From NCBI RefSeq assembly GCF_000003605.2, contig NW_003134842.1, positions 211,070 through 239,536 on the forward strand: 28,467 nt of DNA. The letters run 5' to 3'. A model generated the notes under the pieces. It was not told where the DNA came from and did no database searches. It worked only from the letters and a program-made list of their open reading frames with translations. This DNA is from Saccoglossus kowalevskii. Its lineage: Eukaryota; Hemichordata; Enteropneusta; Harrimaniidae. The translations under genes and the position numbers were made by a program. Positions 11,101 to 21,667 of this stretch are shown piece after piece. Numbering within the stretch: position 1 is the stretch's first letter; the number at the start of each line of letters is the position of its first letter.

Positions 11101-14100
11101 NNNNNNNNNNNNNNNNNNNNNNNNNNNNNNNNNNNNNNNNNNNNNNNNNNNNNNNNNNNNNNNNNNNNNNNNNNNNNNNNNNNNNNNNNNNNNNNNNNNN
11201 NNNNNNNNNNNNNNNNNNNNNNNNNNNNNNNNNNNNNNNNNNNNNNNNNNCAGACGATTTGTGAGCTTTTCTTTCTGACCAAATCGCTGAGCACATCCAA
11301 GTGGCAATGTGAACTCTTTTGCCCTCTTCTTTCTTGCTGCAATGATACCAAGCCTATCAGCCTGCTTCCAGTTGATTTCGTGGTGAGCATAGGTAAACTG
11401 AGCTTTATTAAATAACCATGGCGCATCATCATAGGTCAGCTCCTTGATATCTCTTAGAATTCGATCTGTGTCAGGAGCATACACAATGTTATCCGAAAAG
11501 TCAATTCTTTTTAATATTAGTAAAGTAATTCGTAGTTCATGTTCATCAAGAGGTTCTGCACCATTTTTCTCTTTTAGCTTCATCAGTACATCTAGATAAT
11601 CACCAATGGAGAATGATTTTCTAACACCACAAACTTGCAGAAGCTTTTTATACTTCACAAGATCGTTAGGGACCTTATACAAATAAGGTGCAGTCATCTC
11701 CATCCACGTAAATGCTAACTGATCAGCGCCAACAAACATTTCATCAACTAGGAAAACCTTCATGCTTTTAAGTTTCTCTACTTTCCTTTCATAACCAGTA
11801 GTAATCTGTACTATAGTATCTCCATCATCAGTTGCCACCTCTTCACATAACACTGTTTGTAAGTACTGGTATATCTCAGAACACATTAACATTGTTTTCT
11901 TGGCTTTTGGAAACATTGATACATGCTGCAACTGTATGAGAACATCATCAACTAGGGCCTTGCTCCTAACACCTAGGATTTGCATTATTTCTTGACTTAC
12001 GTCAGCACTGTCTATACAGCATTCGTCAAGTATTTGTGCAACAGAGCCAAGATAGTACAAACATTCTTTCCTATACAAGTTATCTCCATTCGACAGCTTA
12101 TTCTCACCAAACCATTCACAAGGATAATCATTTGGTTTTGTCATTACTGGCAGAAAGGACGTTCTAGTCAATCGTTTAATATCATTTAAATGTGGCATTT
12201 TTCCTTGTTTCAGCAAATTATTCATCACTTTAAATATGATTTTGGTGCGAGAAACAGCAGCAAAAAACCCATAGCTTTTAAAGACATCCATCACAGATTC
12301 TGCTCTCCCACACAAATCTTCCCATGATAGTTCATCTGTAGCCATTCCAAGGTCAATGAGTGAAAACAGTCTTTCTTTGGATAGGAAACCAGCACCATGG
12401 GGGAATCTACCATCTGAATCATCAAACAGTTTGCCTACTAAAGATTCTGGATGCACAAGATTCTGGGGAACATCAATGGAGAAGCCATCAGGAGAGACCG
12501 GAAAACATGGTGCCTTCTTCAAATTCACATCAAAACTAATATCTTTCTGAGCACCAATACGAATATCTAGCAAATACAGCAGCATTGAATTTCTGATTTC
12601 CAGGGAAATATCTTCTGTATATTTGAAGAATACATCCTTATAGAAACGTGTAATGTTGTACACATTTTCCTGGTTGACTTGTCTTATGATACAATATTCT
12701 ACGGCTTTATTTAGTTGAATAACTTTCTTTGGTTTGCAATATTCATTCAGGAGAATCATTGCATGTTCAGCAATAGTTGTTTCTTGCTGCAAATCAGTTC
12801 CGAGGAATAAACAATCATTCAGTGTTACCCATTGAGATTCATTGTAAATTATTCGAGGTGGCTCACTGTTCTGATTTCCACTCATCCCTTCATAGAAAGC
12901 TTTTACAAAAGGGTGGAAGTCAGTCTCAGTTGATTCTAGGTTTGGCCACAGAGTATGAAAGTCATGCTTCCCAACTGTTCCTTCCATTCGAAGTTGAATC
13001 ATGTCAATTAAAAGATTTATGAAAGCTTTTTTCAGAACATCAATCATGAGACACAAATTCCATTCTCCTTCAAATTCTGTATTTTTCCCTGAAACAGAGG
13101 ATTTGCTCCATATGTGTCTTCTGTTCGGCTGTAATGCAAATGGTGCGTTGAGGTGGATTGGTAAACCTGTCTGAACAGCTACAGGAAGAAATGAGTATAA
13201 CTGTCCTACTACTGGGGAAGGATTTAGTCCATTTACCTCTGATTTTAACTTAGCTGCTACTCCACCACAAGGAAGAACTCCCTGTTTCCTACCATCATCA
13301 GTTTGGGCTGCTTCAAAAGCGGCTCCACTACTAGCACAGGCACTAACAAGCCACATTTCATTTTTTGTCTTCCAATCTTTTAAACACTTAGACTCAAATA
13401 CAACTTCTATTAAACTAGTTGAATCTGGTGGTTTACCATTTACATTGATCAACCATTTTGAAGTGGCTTTCAGGATGTTTGATTGATTTTTTAGCTGTTC
13501 AATCTTGTTTGTTGGTGGACATTCAGTAACACTGGTGATTTGTCTCGGTAGCTGTTGTATTAAGTTGACTTTAATGGTTAACATTTTCACAGCATCTGCA
13601 CCTGTTTTCCCTTCAGTTTTCAATTCCCATATGCTCATTTCCTTCACACTCTGGGTAAACACGAGAAGAGATGGTGCTGAATCTCTAAGTTGCACAATCA
13701 ATTGCTGAAGTTTGTGTTTGTCCAGATAAACCTTATCAGTGATACAGTTTTCCATTTGGTCACTTGCTTGATAATGATTTCTGAGAGGAAGTCGAAAAAG
13801 GGTACCATTAAATTTAAAATCTTCAGAAATATTACACCCAAATATTTCATGATAAGGTTGAAACTGATCTACACATACACTGAGGGTCTGTCGATGAGAT
13901 TCTTCATGGAGGTTCAACTTAATGCCAGGCTGGGAAGGGTTGTGAATACGAGATTTGAGATGAGTCATCCTTGGATCAAAAATCATGATATGCGACCCAC
14001 TGACAACACTTGGAACGTCTGTAACATGGTATACTGAAGTAAATCCAAGACCGAAACGTCCTATCTTGTCAAGTTTGTCTTTCTTTGATGCTGCAGCTAT

Positions 14101-17100
14101 ATCACAAATGTTTCTTATGTCTTCACTTGAGAACATGGCATCATTGTATGACCAAAGTGCAGGACCATGACAGTGTTTCATACCAGGGTCTAGGAGCTTC
14201 AATTGCACATCAGTATTTTGTCTGTGGTCTATGAGAAACCTAATTTCACTAGCTCCTGCATCATCAGCATTTTGAATGAGTTCCTTGAAGATGTCAACAC
14301 CTTCTTTGTACATTTCTAAATTCCTCTTTATGGCATTTATGACACTTTCATGAGGACCAGCCAAGTCATATCCTAGATTATCAGTTGGAGCCACATGGTT
14401 ACTCAAAGGCTGCATTCCTAATTTACGAGCTGTTGCATTTGGTATGTCATCATGTACAATATAATATGAGTTGTCCTTCAGGTCATCAGAAAGAAACTCT
14501 CTATCACAGTAAAGACATACATTTACTTCAACCAACTTTAACTTTGACATATCATGCATCTTTGCAGGTACAAGAATCAATTTCTGAATATCATCATTCA
14601 AGTTACTATCCTTGCACAGTAGATGTATTATTTCGCATGACAGCTTCAAGTCAGATTCTACATCCTTTGAAGAGTCAGTCCTACAATGTTTCTTCTTAAT
14701 GCTATGCAAAACATCAGCAAGTGCTCCTGGATTAAACTCTTTAGGGATGTACATTTTCTTGAACAACTGTGAATGTTCTTCAGCTAATGTCAGTGGCAAT
14801 GTAAACAGGTAAGGTTGAAGGTTGATATGCAAGTTTGAAGTAAAAGCTACATTATTTGCACTTGTGAAGCCTCTTCCATGCCAGATCCATTTCAGTGTTT
14901 TGCCTCCTTTGACATTTATCCAGTGTCTCACCCACTCAATGTTGGACTTGGAAAGAAAGCTGTAAATTTCAAAAATCATATCTTCCAGGGGTTTTAGCAT
15001 ATTTTGCACGACTTCCTCTGCTGAATCAACTATGAGCTTCATCTGCATTACTACTTTCTGCACATGGTCAATAGATGCCTCACCATCCAAAGTCTGCCAT
15101 TGAAATGTGGAATATAGGGAATTATTCAGATACTGTACAGGTATGATAGGCATGACACCACCAACTTGTTTACAATGCTCATGAGATGTAACCTCTGTAG
15201 GAGTAAAGAGGCATTGGCTGTTTTGTTCATCATCAGCAAACCATGGAAGCCATTCTGGGTAACATTTTGGTCTGTTAACATCACAGGGAAGCCACGCTAA
15301 AGTTGTTAACCTATTAAACAGTAGCTTGGCACTGCATCTGTCAGTTGTGTGTTTGTTAAGCTTCTCTGGATATTTACTCACATATTCCAGCAAACAATGT
15401 GCTTTCTGCATCATATCTGGTGTACACTTACGTCTCTGACAGTCAAGGTTCATTGCTATGTTGTATATCATATCAGGACTCACATTGGATTCTTCCATGA
15501 GACCAACTCTTCTAATGAGTTTAATGAATTTGGGTTGAACGTAAGTGTCAACCGGCAGTCCTGATTCTCCAAGAAGCATTCTCAGTAGAGAGTTGTCTGG
15601 ATCAATGATTTCACATGGTTTAGACAACTGCCCACCACGAGTCTGTATACATCTATATTTCTTCACAATATCATCATACTGGGAACGACATAGTACCCAT
15701 TCCATAATCTTCAAGACTTCCCGGTTAGAAAAATAACCATTATCAAACTCATGTAGAATGTGGTTTTCTATATATTCAGCAAATTCCAATTGATTTGCCC
15801 CAAGAGCCTTTGCTAGGTTAAGAGTATTCACATCATCACTTTCAATCATCTGCTTCTTGATCTTGTTACAAGGGATATCTTTATATTCATTGGGTGCTAT
15901 CAAAGAACAACGGCTTACAGAAACGCAGGTATCACATAGTATTGTTCCAAAAATAGATAATTGTCTCAGAGTCAGGAAGTGTTCATCATAGCTATGAATA
16001 TTAAGTATGGACAAAAATGTGCACAATGGTCTAGCTAAAATAGGATTGTTCTTTAGTTTCTGTTCAACCACATCAATACCAATGTTCTCCAGGACTACCA
16101 AAACACCAGTAGCATCAGGTGAAGCAATATATTTGTTGAATGAAGAATCTTGTGGATAATAAAGTTGTTCTTTTATTACAAAACCACCACAATGCTCAAC
16201 AACGTTGACTATATCTTCTGAGAGTGTTGACAGTGATGTTCTATTAAATATTGCCTTAGGACCCGATTCCAGTTTAAGTAATTCAATGGTACAACTAGAA
16301 TTATTCAATGGGATTAACGGCAACCCTTCTAGAACTGTTATAGAAAGCTGTATCTTGCATCTAAACCAGTTCCAAAATTGAGACAACCATTCAGGTGGAG
16401 GACATTGATCATCACCATCCTGACTCCACATTACTGTACTTTCAGAACCTTCAGTCCATTTAGAGGGTAGAGCAGATCGCAGGTTCTGAACGACAATCTC
16501 TGGATTCAGAATACTTAGTTGTGTATACTCAGAAGCATCTTCCAATTTTGATTTGAGCAGTTGTGGCAAACTTCCATCCAGGAATCTGTTGTTCATATTA
16601 GGCAATAAATACTGAGGGCAAATTGTAGTAGCAATGAAAACTTTTCTAGAGTCACCTACACAGCTAAATGATGTAAATGTCCCATTGGCTAATGGTAGCA
16701 GATGAAGACCATTAAGATCACTGTATTGTGCATCAGCTAAAATATATTCCAGTATATTCAGTTTGGTCCGTCGTTCAAAATGTTGATGCCATATTGACTT
16801 TAAAAAGCACCTAACACTAGATGGTGTGACTTTAGTGAGCAAAATATTTGATGCCTTTAACCACTCTAGGATATGCATTGGAAGAGTGACAATTGGTTGT
16901 TCATGCTCTAATAACATGTTCACGATGTCTTGTTGCACTGTACAGGATATATTCCTTTGAGGGATGTTAAATATAGCTTTCTTAAGTCCAATCCAAGATC
17001 CATAGTAAGCTTCTGTGTAAAATACATCATTTTCCAGTAGCTGCTTTAGCAATTTCTCCAGCAGCAATTTCCAGTTTTCTGTAGTTAATTTACAAGGATC

Positions 17101-18077
17101 TGGCCATGCTGCATAAACACATTTTGGCTCCAGTTTATACTCGCATATTAATGATGTAATTAACTTCACATACACTTCAGGAATAGCTTCTGATGTCAAC
17201 AGTTTGTTCCACCTTGCTGTTTTGTCTTGTTGTGATTCCATATCTGGCCATTTTATACTTCGTCTGTTATCTCCAAGTCCAAAATATCCATGTATGTGAA
17301 CTGGGAGACCTGTAGTCTGGCTTGGTGGTAGTGGTAAGAAGCAAAATATCCTTCCATCACTCTGTTCATTTTTCGTCTTGCTTATCTGCACAGCAACCCC
17401 AACCCAGGGAAGCAACTGAATCTCATCGTCATCTGCAAGACACCGAAATTCATTTGACAATCCAGACTTTGGGATCTGGTGAACAACCACCCAACGTTTC
17501 ACTTCTTCCTTGAACTGCTGCATAAGCTTGATTTCAACATCTATAGAGAGAGGTTGAGCTTCTTTATTTTGTTTTAACTGCTCTAGAAATTTAGACTTCT
17601 GGATTCGTACATGATCAATAACTGAATTCACTATTGAGGCACTGTAAAGTAGGGTTGATTCTGTATTCTGTCCACTGCGCTCATAAACGGATATTGATTC
17701 TATTTTCTTCAAAAACAGCAATGTCAAATCAACATCAGTTCTAAATGATGTAATCCATCCATCAGGGCCCATGATGCGATCTTTAGAGATAATGTTTCCA
17801 CTCAGTTGTGATTCAGTTTTACGCAGAGGAAACCGAAATATTGTGCCATTAAACTTCCCTTTTTGAAAAGAGGCTTCATCACAACCAAAGATTCCCAAAT
17901 ATGGTTCAAACTGGTTGCTGTATGGAGTATGGTCTTTTGATAACAACTCTCCTTTCAATTTCCATTTCTTACCAGGTTTCTTGTGATAATGCTTTTTCTT
18001 GAATTGGTCATAAGTAAATACTGTTTCCAGAGGGTCGAATACTCCAAGATATTTACCACTGAGGATACTCGGTAGAT
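5115..18077 (-). CDS. SACS: Sacsin homologue, giant 3'-terminal exon (5' exons missing)
   Basis: Sacsin is a very large cytosolic co-chaperone linked in vertebrates to intermediate-filament and mitochondrial organisation. The exon opens after a splice acceptor and stays open to a stop at 5117-5115, giving 2,275 codons before a run of N and 1,913 after it. Human sacsin is about 4,579 residues, so roughly the first few hundred residues are missing. In order I see most of SIRPT module 1, module 2 (N-box ELIQNADDA, residue ~1265), module 3 (N-box ELLQNADDA, ~2291), a DnaJ domain (HPD ~3967) and a C-terminal HEPN domain (~4055-4185); residues are counted from the exon start, with the gap taken as zero. 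The exon starts in phase 1: the last two bases of an Asp codon precede LPSILSGKYLGVFDP, a typical SIRPT segment. A single giant terminal exon also encodes most of vertebrate sacsin. Whether this is the true orthologue or one of several sacsin-like paralogues cannot be told here. Confidence 0.93.
5118..5535 (-). other. C-terminal HEPN domain of the sacsin homologue
   Basis: The last ~130 residues form a helical domain starting near MPREARVWFKQAKCDL, with WVCFQVHQAAEKALKAA in the middle and NHCDFNDTRYP near the end, finishing at FIGIQRF and the stop. The pattern 'A.W..QA..DL ... CFQ.HQAAEKALKA ... RYP' is the sacsin-type HEPN, which dimerises and binds nucleotides in the human protein. Position at the extreme C-terminus right after the J domain matches human sacsin. 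Confidence 0.9.
5700..5890 (-). other. DnaJ (J) domain of the sacsin homologue
   Basis: About 60 residues run from NIIEKTLYEASKMPKEE to LRQQLDIMEG. The tripeptide HPD, needed to stimulate Hsp70 ATPase, is intact at 5783-5775 in the context WHPDKNPNN. It is preceded by the basic helix II (IVRRLYKKW) and followed by helix III (TAAFQYLRQQL). This supports a functional Hsp70 co-chaperone activity. A basic, Tyr- and Arg-rich linker (YRRQYDRW to YYREYGRHYQ) follows. Confidence 0.92.
5900..7100 (-). other. Sacsin linker region before the DnaJ domain
   Basis: This stretch holds segments typical of sacsins between the last SIRPT module and the J domain: LLPENLRPKNISNFV, a short cysteine cluster (CECCIAGKTC), a helical region, and near the end the segments NIFRKGEIVALK, YIYAEIREV and SGNDLYKFLRP. 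Human sacsin has an XPC-binding-like segment in the wider region; I cannot place such a domain confidently here. Confidence 0.6.
7100..10856 (-). other. SIRPT module 3 (Hsp90-like ATPase plus tail)
   Basis: The sequence resumes after the N run with KDILKAYPGESEIFKELLQNADDA-type sequence; the N-box ELLQNADDA is encoded at 10811-10785. It is followed by YNNQIFSDDDIAGVQQVGIG, then [20 protein letters not shown] and LGVFDPH, FRLPLRQ, and VHVNGHFALDRSRRYIW. The ATP-binding signature residues look intact. The C-terminal border is approximate, because the linker towards the DnaJ domain is also conserved in sacsins. Confidence 0.9.
10857..11250. other. Assembly gap (394 N)
   Basis: A run of 394 undetermined bases splits the sacsin exon. 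The codon before it (11253-11251, Leu of LTNRL) and the codon after it (10856-10854, Lys of KDILKAYP) both end at codon borders. The frames differ only if the 394 Ns are counted literally. Confidence 0.99.
11251..14420 (-). other. SIRPT module 2 (Hsp90-like ATPase plus tail)
   Basis: The module has a complete ATPase start. The N-box ELIQNADDA is encoded at 14283-14257, followed by a G1-like segment (YNDAMFSSEDI) and the glycine motif GRFGLGFTSVYHVTD from 14061 downwards. FRLPLRN and IHLNAPFALQPNRRHIW follow. The Asn and Asp residues expected to bind Mg-ATP in GHKL enzymes are kept in the N-box. The module ends in FGQKEKLTNRL, encoded at 11283-11251, directly against the N run. Confidence 0.9.
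14420..18077 (-). other. SIRPT module 1 (N-terminal ATPase start missing)
   Basis: The exon enters this Hsp90-like module just after the position of the glycine-rich ATP-lid motif. The first residues, LPSILSGKYLGVFDP, match the segment that follows G(I/L)GFxSVYHxTD in modules 2 and 3. Further along are FRFPLRK, the segment VHIHGYFGLGDNRR followed by W, and the long downstream helical region. The N-box and the glycine motif must be on upstream exons. The right-hand border is approximate. Confidence 0.85.
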
Positions 18078-18100
18078 CTGCAAAACATTAGAAATATAGA
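18078..18100 (-). promoter_or_regulatory. Splice acceptor of the sacsin giant exon
   Basis: On the minus strand the sequence reads TTTCTAATGTTTTGCAG, then the exon starts with AT CTA CCG. There is a CTAAT branch-point-like motif and a T-rich stretch before the AG at 18079-18078. Upstream sequence in the same frame stops resembling sacsin immediately. The intron is phase 1: a G supplied by the previous exon would complete an Asp codon. Confidence 0.8.
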
Positions 18101-18183
18101 AATTGACATATATGGTCGGAAATTAAAATGGATATACTATTCATGCATTTTTTGTATCAAAACTGAATTTTACTTGTACAGGC

Positions 18184-18951
18184 TCATGTACAGAAATATA
18201 GTAGTTTGGTCGAAAAGCAAGACTGTAGGCATTCAACCATTTCTGATCCAATTTTGACACAAACTGACATGGACATGTATTCCAATATGTATGAAGTATG
18301 TGCTAAATATGAATGAAAATGGTTACTTAGCCTTGGTGATATAGTAGTATGGACAAAAAGCAAGATGGCTGACAGTGGAACATCTTTCATCTGATAGTGA
18401 AACAAACTGACATGGACATGTATTCCAATATGTATGATGTATTTACCAAATATGAATGAAAATGGTTCCTAAGCCTTGGAGATATAGTAGTATGGTCAAA
18501 AAGCAAGATGACTGACTGTCTGCAATCTCTGATCCAATTGTAAAACAAATTGTCATGGACATATATATAACCAAAAATTTATGTTTATAACAAATTTGAG
18601 TGAAAATGGCAAACCACGTCCATTTCCAAAAAACAAGATGGTTTCCATTCTTTGATCCTACCGCAGAACAAATTGTTATAGACATGTATCCTTACATGTA
18701 TAATGTATGTACCAAATTTGAATAAAAACTGATTAAGCAGGCATAAGATACTACAATTTCAAAAAAACAAATGGCTGCCAATCAGATATCTTGGATTCAA
18801 TCATTAAACCACTACATGTGCATATGTTCCAGATAAAATACTAGCCACATGCAAAGAATGAACAGATTTGGTCCAAAGGGTTCTAAAATATGACTCCAGA
18901 CAGCTGGACAGACGGAGACCAAATTATATAACAAAGTTTGAAACAGGGACT
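18184..18951 (+). repeat. Interspersed repeat block, family 2 (units of ~125-145 bp)
   Basis: A unit containing 'aaacaaactgacatgga' followed by 'tgtattccaatatgtatga' and 'accaaatatgaatgaaaatgg' recurs near 18257, 18401, 18543 and 18667, with a degenerate copy near 18800. Spacing is about 143, 142 and 124 bp. Units are linked by 'aaaaagcaagatggctgac'-type sequence. The block ends with 'ggacagacggagaccaaa' and then AACAGGGACTAA at 18943-18954. That tail is related to the tail of family 3. No matching left end was found. Confidence 0.75.
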
Positions 18952-19059
18952 AATAAGCTTGATTGCTATTTGCAGTCAGTGGTTTAAACAAAACTATGTA
19001 CATGTATGCATCAAGTGAAATTTGAATCTAAGAAGTGGTTCTATCAAAAATTTGCCTGA

Positions 19060-20100
19060 AGTAGGGTATGATGTGCAGTTTTAATCTAAACTAATCAAAT
19101 CTATGAATCACCACAAAGCCAAGTTTCTTGCAAATATTTTATCTAAAAATCTATGCAAATTCGATAATTAAATATGAAAACATTTCAACCTTAAGTAATC
19201 AAGCCCTTTTCCTTTGCCGAAGATGTATGAATCTATTTGTGGTGAACTGTGGTTCCTGAAAAATTTTCTAATTTATGTAAACTAGGTAATTAACATGCAC
19301 TGTTTTCAACGCTAACCTACTTACATATGTAGAACATTCTAGAGCTATCATTAAATTTATTGGAGATACCATTGAAAAGAAAATTATTATGCATGTTATT
19401 TAATTATATGCACCAATTTAAAATAAAATGAATCAGATCGCTGCATTATTCCAAGCATCTATGTATTTAATTTTATTAAAAACTGATCTGTAATTATTGG
19501 TATGTCAGTACAGCAGACATGCAAACACATACATGCACATGGTTACACTGTAGCAAAATCAGTCAAATGATAAGATCAGTTTAGACCAGCTTTGGTTTTC
19601 GTGTGAGTGAAAATACCAAATATTGCTTACATAAGTAGCCAACATTGATATCAACACATGTATGTAGTCCCTGTATTTAAAAAATTAAATACTTTCTATA
19701 TCAAACTACACTGTAACATTATATGCATTTAGGGGTGGACCATTAGATACTCTGTAGGTTGATAGCAGATAAACTGTGCAAAATATTTTGCTCCTTCATT
19801 TAGTTTTGTGCTATTTTTTTTCATGATGAATTTGCTGTAATTGTTTTTCCACTGTGTGAAATATGTTTTACCGTAATTTTATTTTCTACTGTGGAAAATA
19901 TTTAGATTTATGCATGCAGGATTTTTTTACATGTATAAACACGCAACCAACGCAATCTAATAATAGGTAATTAATATACGTGAATTCAACCCTAAAGCAC
20001 CTATGTTTCATTAAAATTTGATGAGTGGTACTCAAGTTATCTGTGGAGCATCTACAAATTGGTTAATTTATGCAAACAAGATAATAACCATATTTAACCA
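19060..20100 (+). repeat. Diverged family-1 units
   Basis: Recognisable pieces of the family-1 unit occur here, including 'atgtaaactaggtaattaacatgcac' near 19275, 'aataggtaattaatata' near 19962, and 'ttaaaatttgatgagtggtactcaagttat' at 20012-20041. They are more diverged than those in the block at 20375-21667. The stretch 20100-20374 between them shows neither units nor a gene. Confidence 0.55.
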
Positions 20101-20374
20101 GGTAAGCAAACGCCCACGGTCCTGAACATGGAAAATGGCCAAAAAATAGGGGTGGGTGTATGCCCAGACATCCCCCGCAAAAAAAATGAAAATTCATCAA
20201 AATTAACAACACGCAGATTGTACTGTGGCAGGGAATAGAATGGCAAATGAAAACATGCAAGGGAAATAAAACAAAAATATGCAACATTAGAAGTATAACA
20301 AAAATAATTTATTGCTAATACCTGGTAATATGACAAATAAACCAGAAATAATAATCAAAGAAAGCTTAGAAAGA

Positions 20375-21667
20375 ACTCCCGTGTGCTGAGAGTATTGGAG
20401 AACTTGAGATATTGATGGAAAAGCTTATGCAAATAAGGTAACTAATATGAACAGATTTAAGTGTAAACTAATAAGGTCTGCACAATGTAAAAGTAATAAG
20501 ATTTGCGTAATATAATATCTATGTACCAAGTTTCATTGAAATGTGATTAGAACCAAAAAATAGTAATTATTATGCTAATTAGTGAATTAATATGAACAAA
20601 ATTAATCAGGCTGCCTATTGTTCTAGAGCATTTATGTACCAAATTTTATCCAAATGTGATGATCAGTACTTGAGATACAAGTGTTAATTAATTAATTATG
20701 TTAATTAGGTGATTAAGAAGTATAAATATTCACCAAAAACTATTATGGTGTATAGTCCTAGATTCATTGAAATATGATGATGAGTACTCTTTAAAAGTGT
20801 CATTATAATCCAATGAGTAGTTCTTTAGACATCAGTGCAACAGCCATGGAACAGCAAAAAATTAACTAATTATGAAATTAGGTAATTAATATGCACAATT
20901 ATTTACCCCAAAATTAATCAGGTCTCTGCATAGTCCTAGAAGATCTGTGTTGCAAGTCTCATTGAAATGTGATGATTAGTACTTGAGATATCAAGTGAAA
21001 AGCTGAAAATTAACTAATTATGCTAATAAGGTAATTAATATTTACCCCAAAACTAATTAGGTCTCTGCACAGTCCCCAAGTAACTATGTACCAGGTTTCA
21101 TTGAAATGTGATCATTATTGCTTGAAATCTCAAAAGCTGAAAATTAATTAATTATGCAAATTAGGTAATTAATATGTACTCTAAAAACTATCAGGTCTGT
21201 GAAGTGTCATATGTCATCTATGTACCAAGTTTTATTGAAATGTTATGATTAGTACTTGAGATATCAGTGGAAAAGCCGAAAATTGATTAATCATTATGTA
21301 AATTAGGTTATTAATATTCATGGATTTTTACCCAAAACTAATCAAATATGCGTATTAGTTCAGAGCATCCATGTGCCAAGTTTCATCAAAATCCAATGAG
21401 CGGTTCTTCAGATATCAGTGGAACAGTCATGGAACAGCTAAAAATCAGCTAATTATTATGCAAATTAGGTAATTAATAATCATGGATTTTCACCAAAACC
21501 TAAGCAACTATGCGCATTATTACAGAGCATCTATGTACCAAGTTTCATCAAAATTTGATTAGTGGTTCTTGAGATAACGGTGGAACAAAAAAAGTGACAT
21601 ACATACATACAGGCATACAGACAGGGTAGCTGCAAAGACTCCCTTTTGTGCTTCGCACACGGGAGTC
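20375..21667 (+). repeat. Family-1 repeat element with inverted ends and tail hairpin
   Basis: The block is about 1.29 kb. At least eight units carry the core 'atgtaccaagtttcattgaaat' and then 'gtacttgagatatcagtgg' (near 20521, 20634, 20756, 20946, 21087, 21216, 21369, 21531; spacing about 113-190 bp), with 'ttatgcaaattaggtaattaatatg' between them. The last units are followed by a CATA/ACAG tract and the hairpin GACTCCC-TTTTGTGCTTCGCACAC-GGGAGTC (21637-21667). The left end ACTCCCGTGTGC (20375-20386) is the exact inverse complement of GCACACGGGAGT at the right end (21655-21666). No target-site duplication was seen. It encodes no protein that I can find and looks like a non-autonomous element. 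Confidence 0.75.
21637..21667 (+). repeat. Nested terminal hairpin of the family-1 element
   Basis: The outer arms GACTCCC (21637-21643) and GGGAGTC (21661-21667) pair perfectly, and an inner stem GTGC-ttc-GCAC lies inside them. The same inner hairpin is kept in the copy at 863-873. Confidence 0.85.

Noticed and set aside
10783-11415. Open frames on both strands running through the N run (plus strand 10783-11415 and 10838-11278; minus strand 10844-11296)
   Set aside because: They are open only because undetermined codons cannot be stops. The flanking sequence is antisense to, or out of frame with, the sacsin exon.
10828-11432. A real frameshift or two separate sacsin-like genes, because the two large frames differ across the gap
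   Set aside because: The gap length is an estimate, and both sides meet at codon borders within one conserved motif. A single gene explains this better.
17941-17958. A translation start at 17958 for the sacsin-like protein
   Set aside because: The codon there is TTG, and the same frame continues upstream with sacsin-like sequence to a splice acceptor at 18078.
20063-20336. Two overlapping minus-strand frames with hydrophobic segments
   Set aside because: They overlap in different frames within repeat-rich DNA and have no features of a known family.
20521-21600. Reading the family-1 units as a conserved peptide (atg tac caa gtt tca ttg aaa ...)
   Set aside because: Units soon hit stops (for example tgt gat tag) and have insertions that do not keep a frame. 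The conserved core is better described as a near-palindrome, TTTCAtTGAAA.
20375-21667. CRISPR-like array
   Set aside because: Units are long, non-identical and of unequal spacing, and the context is eukaryotic.
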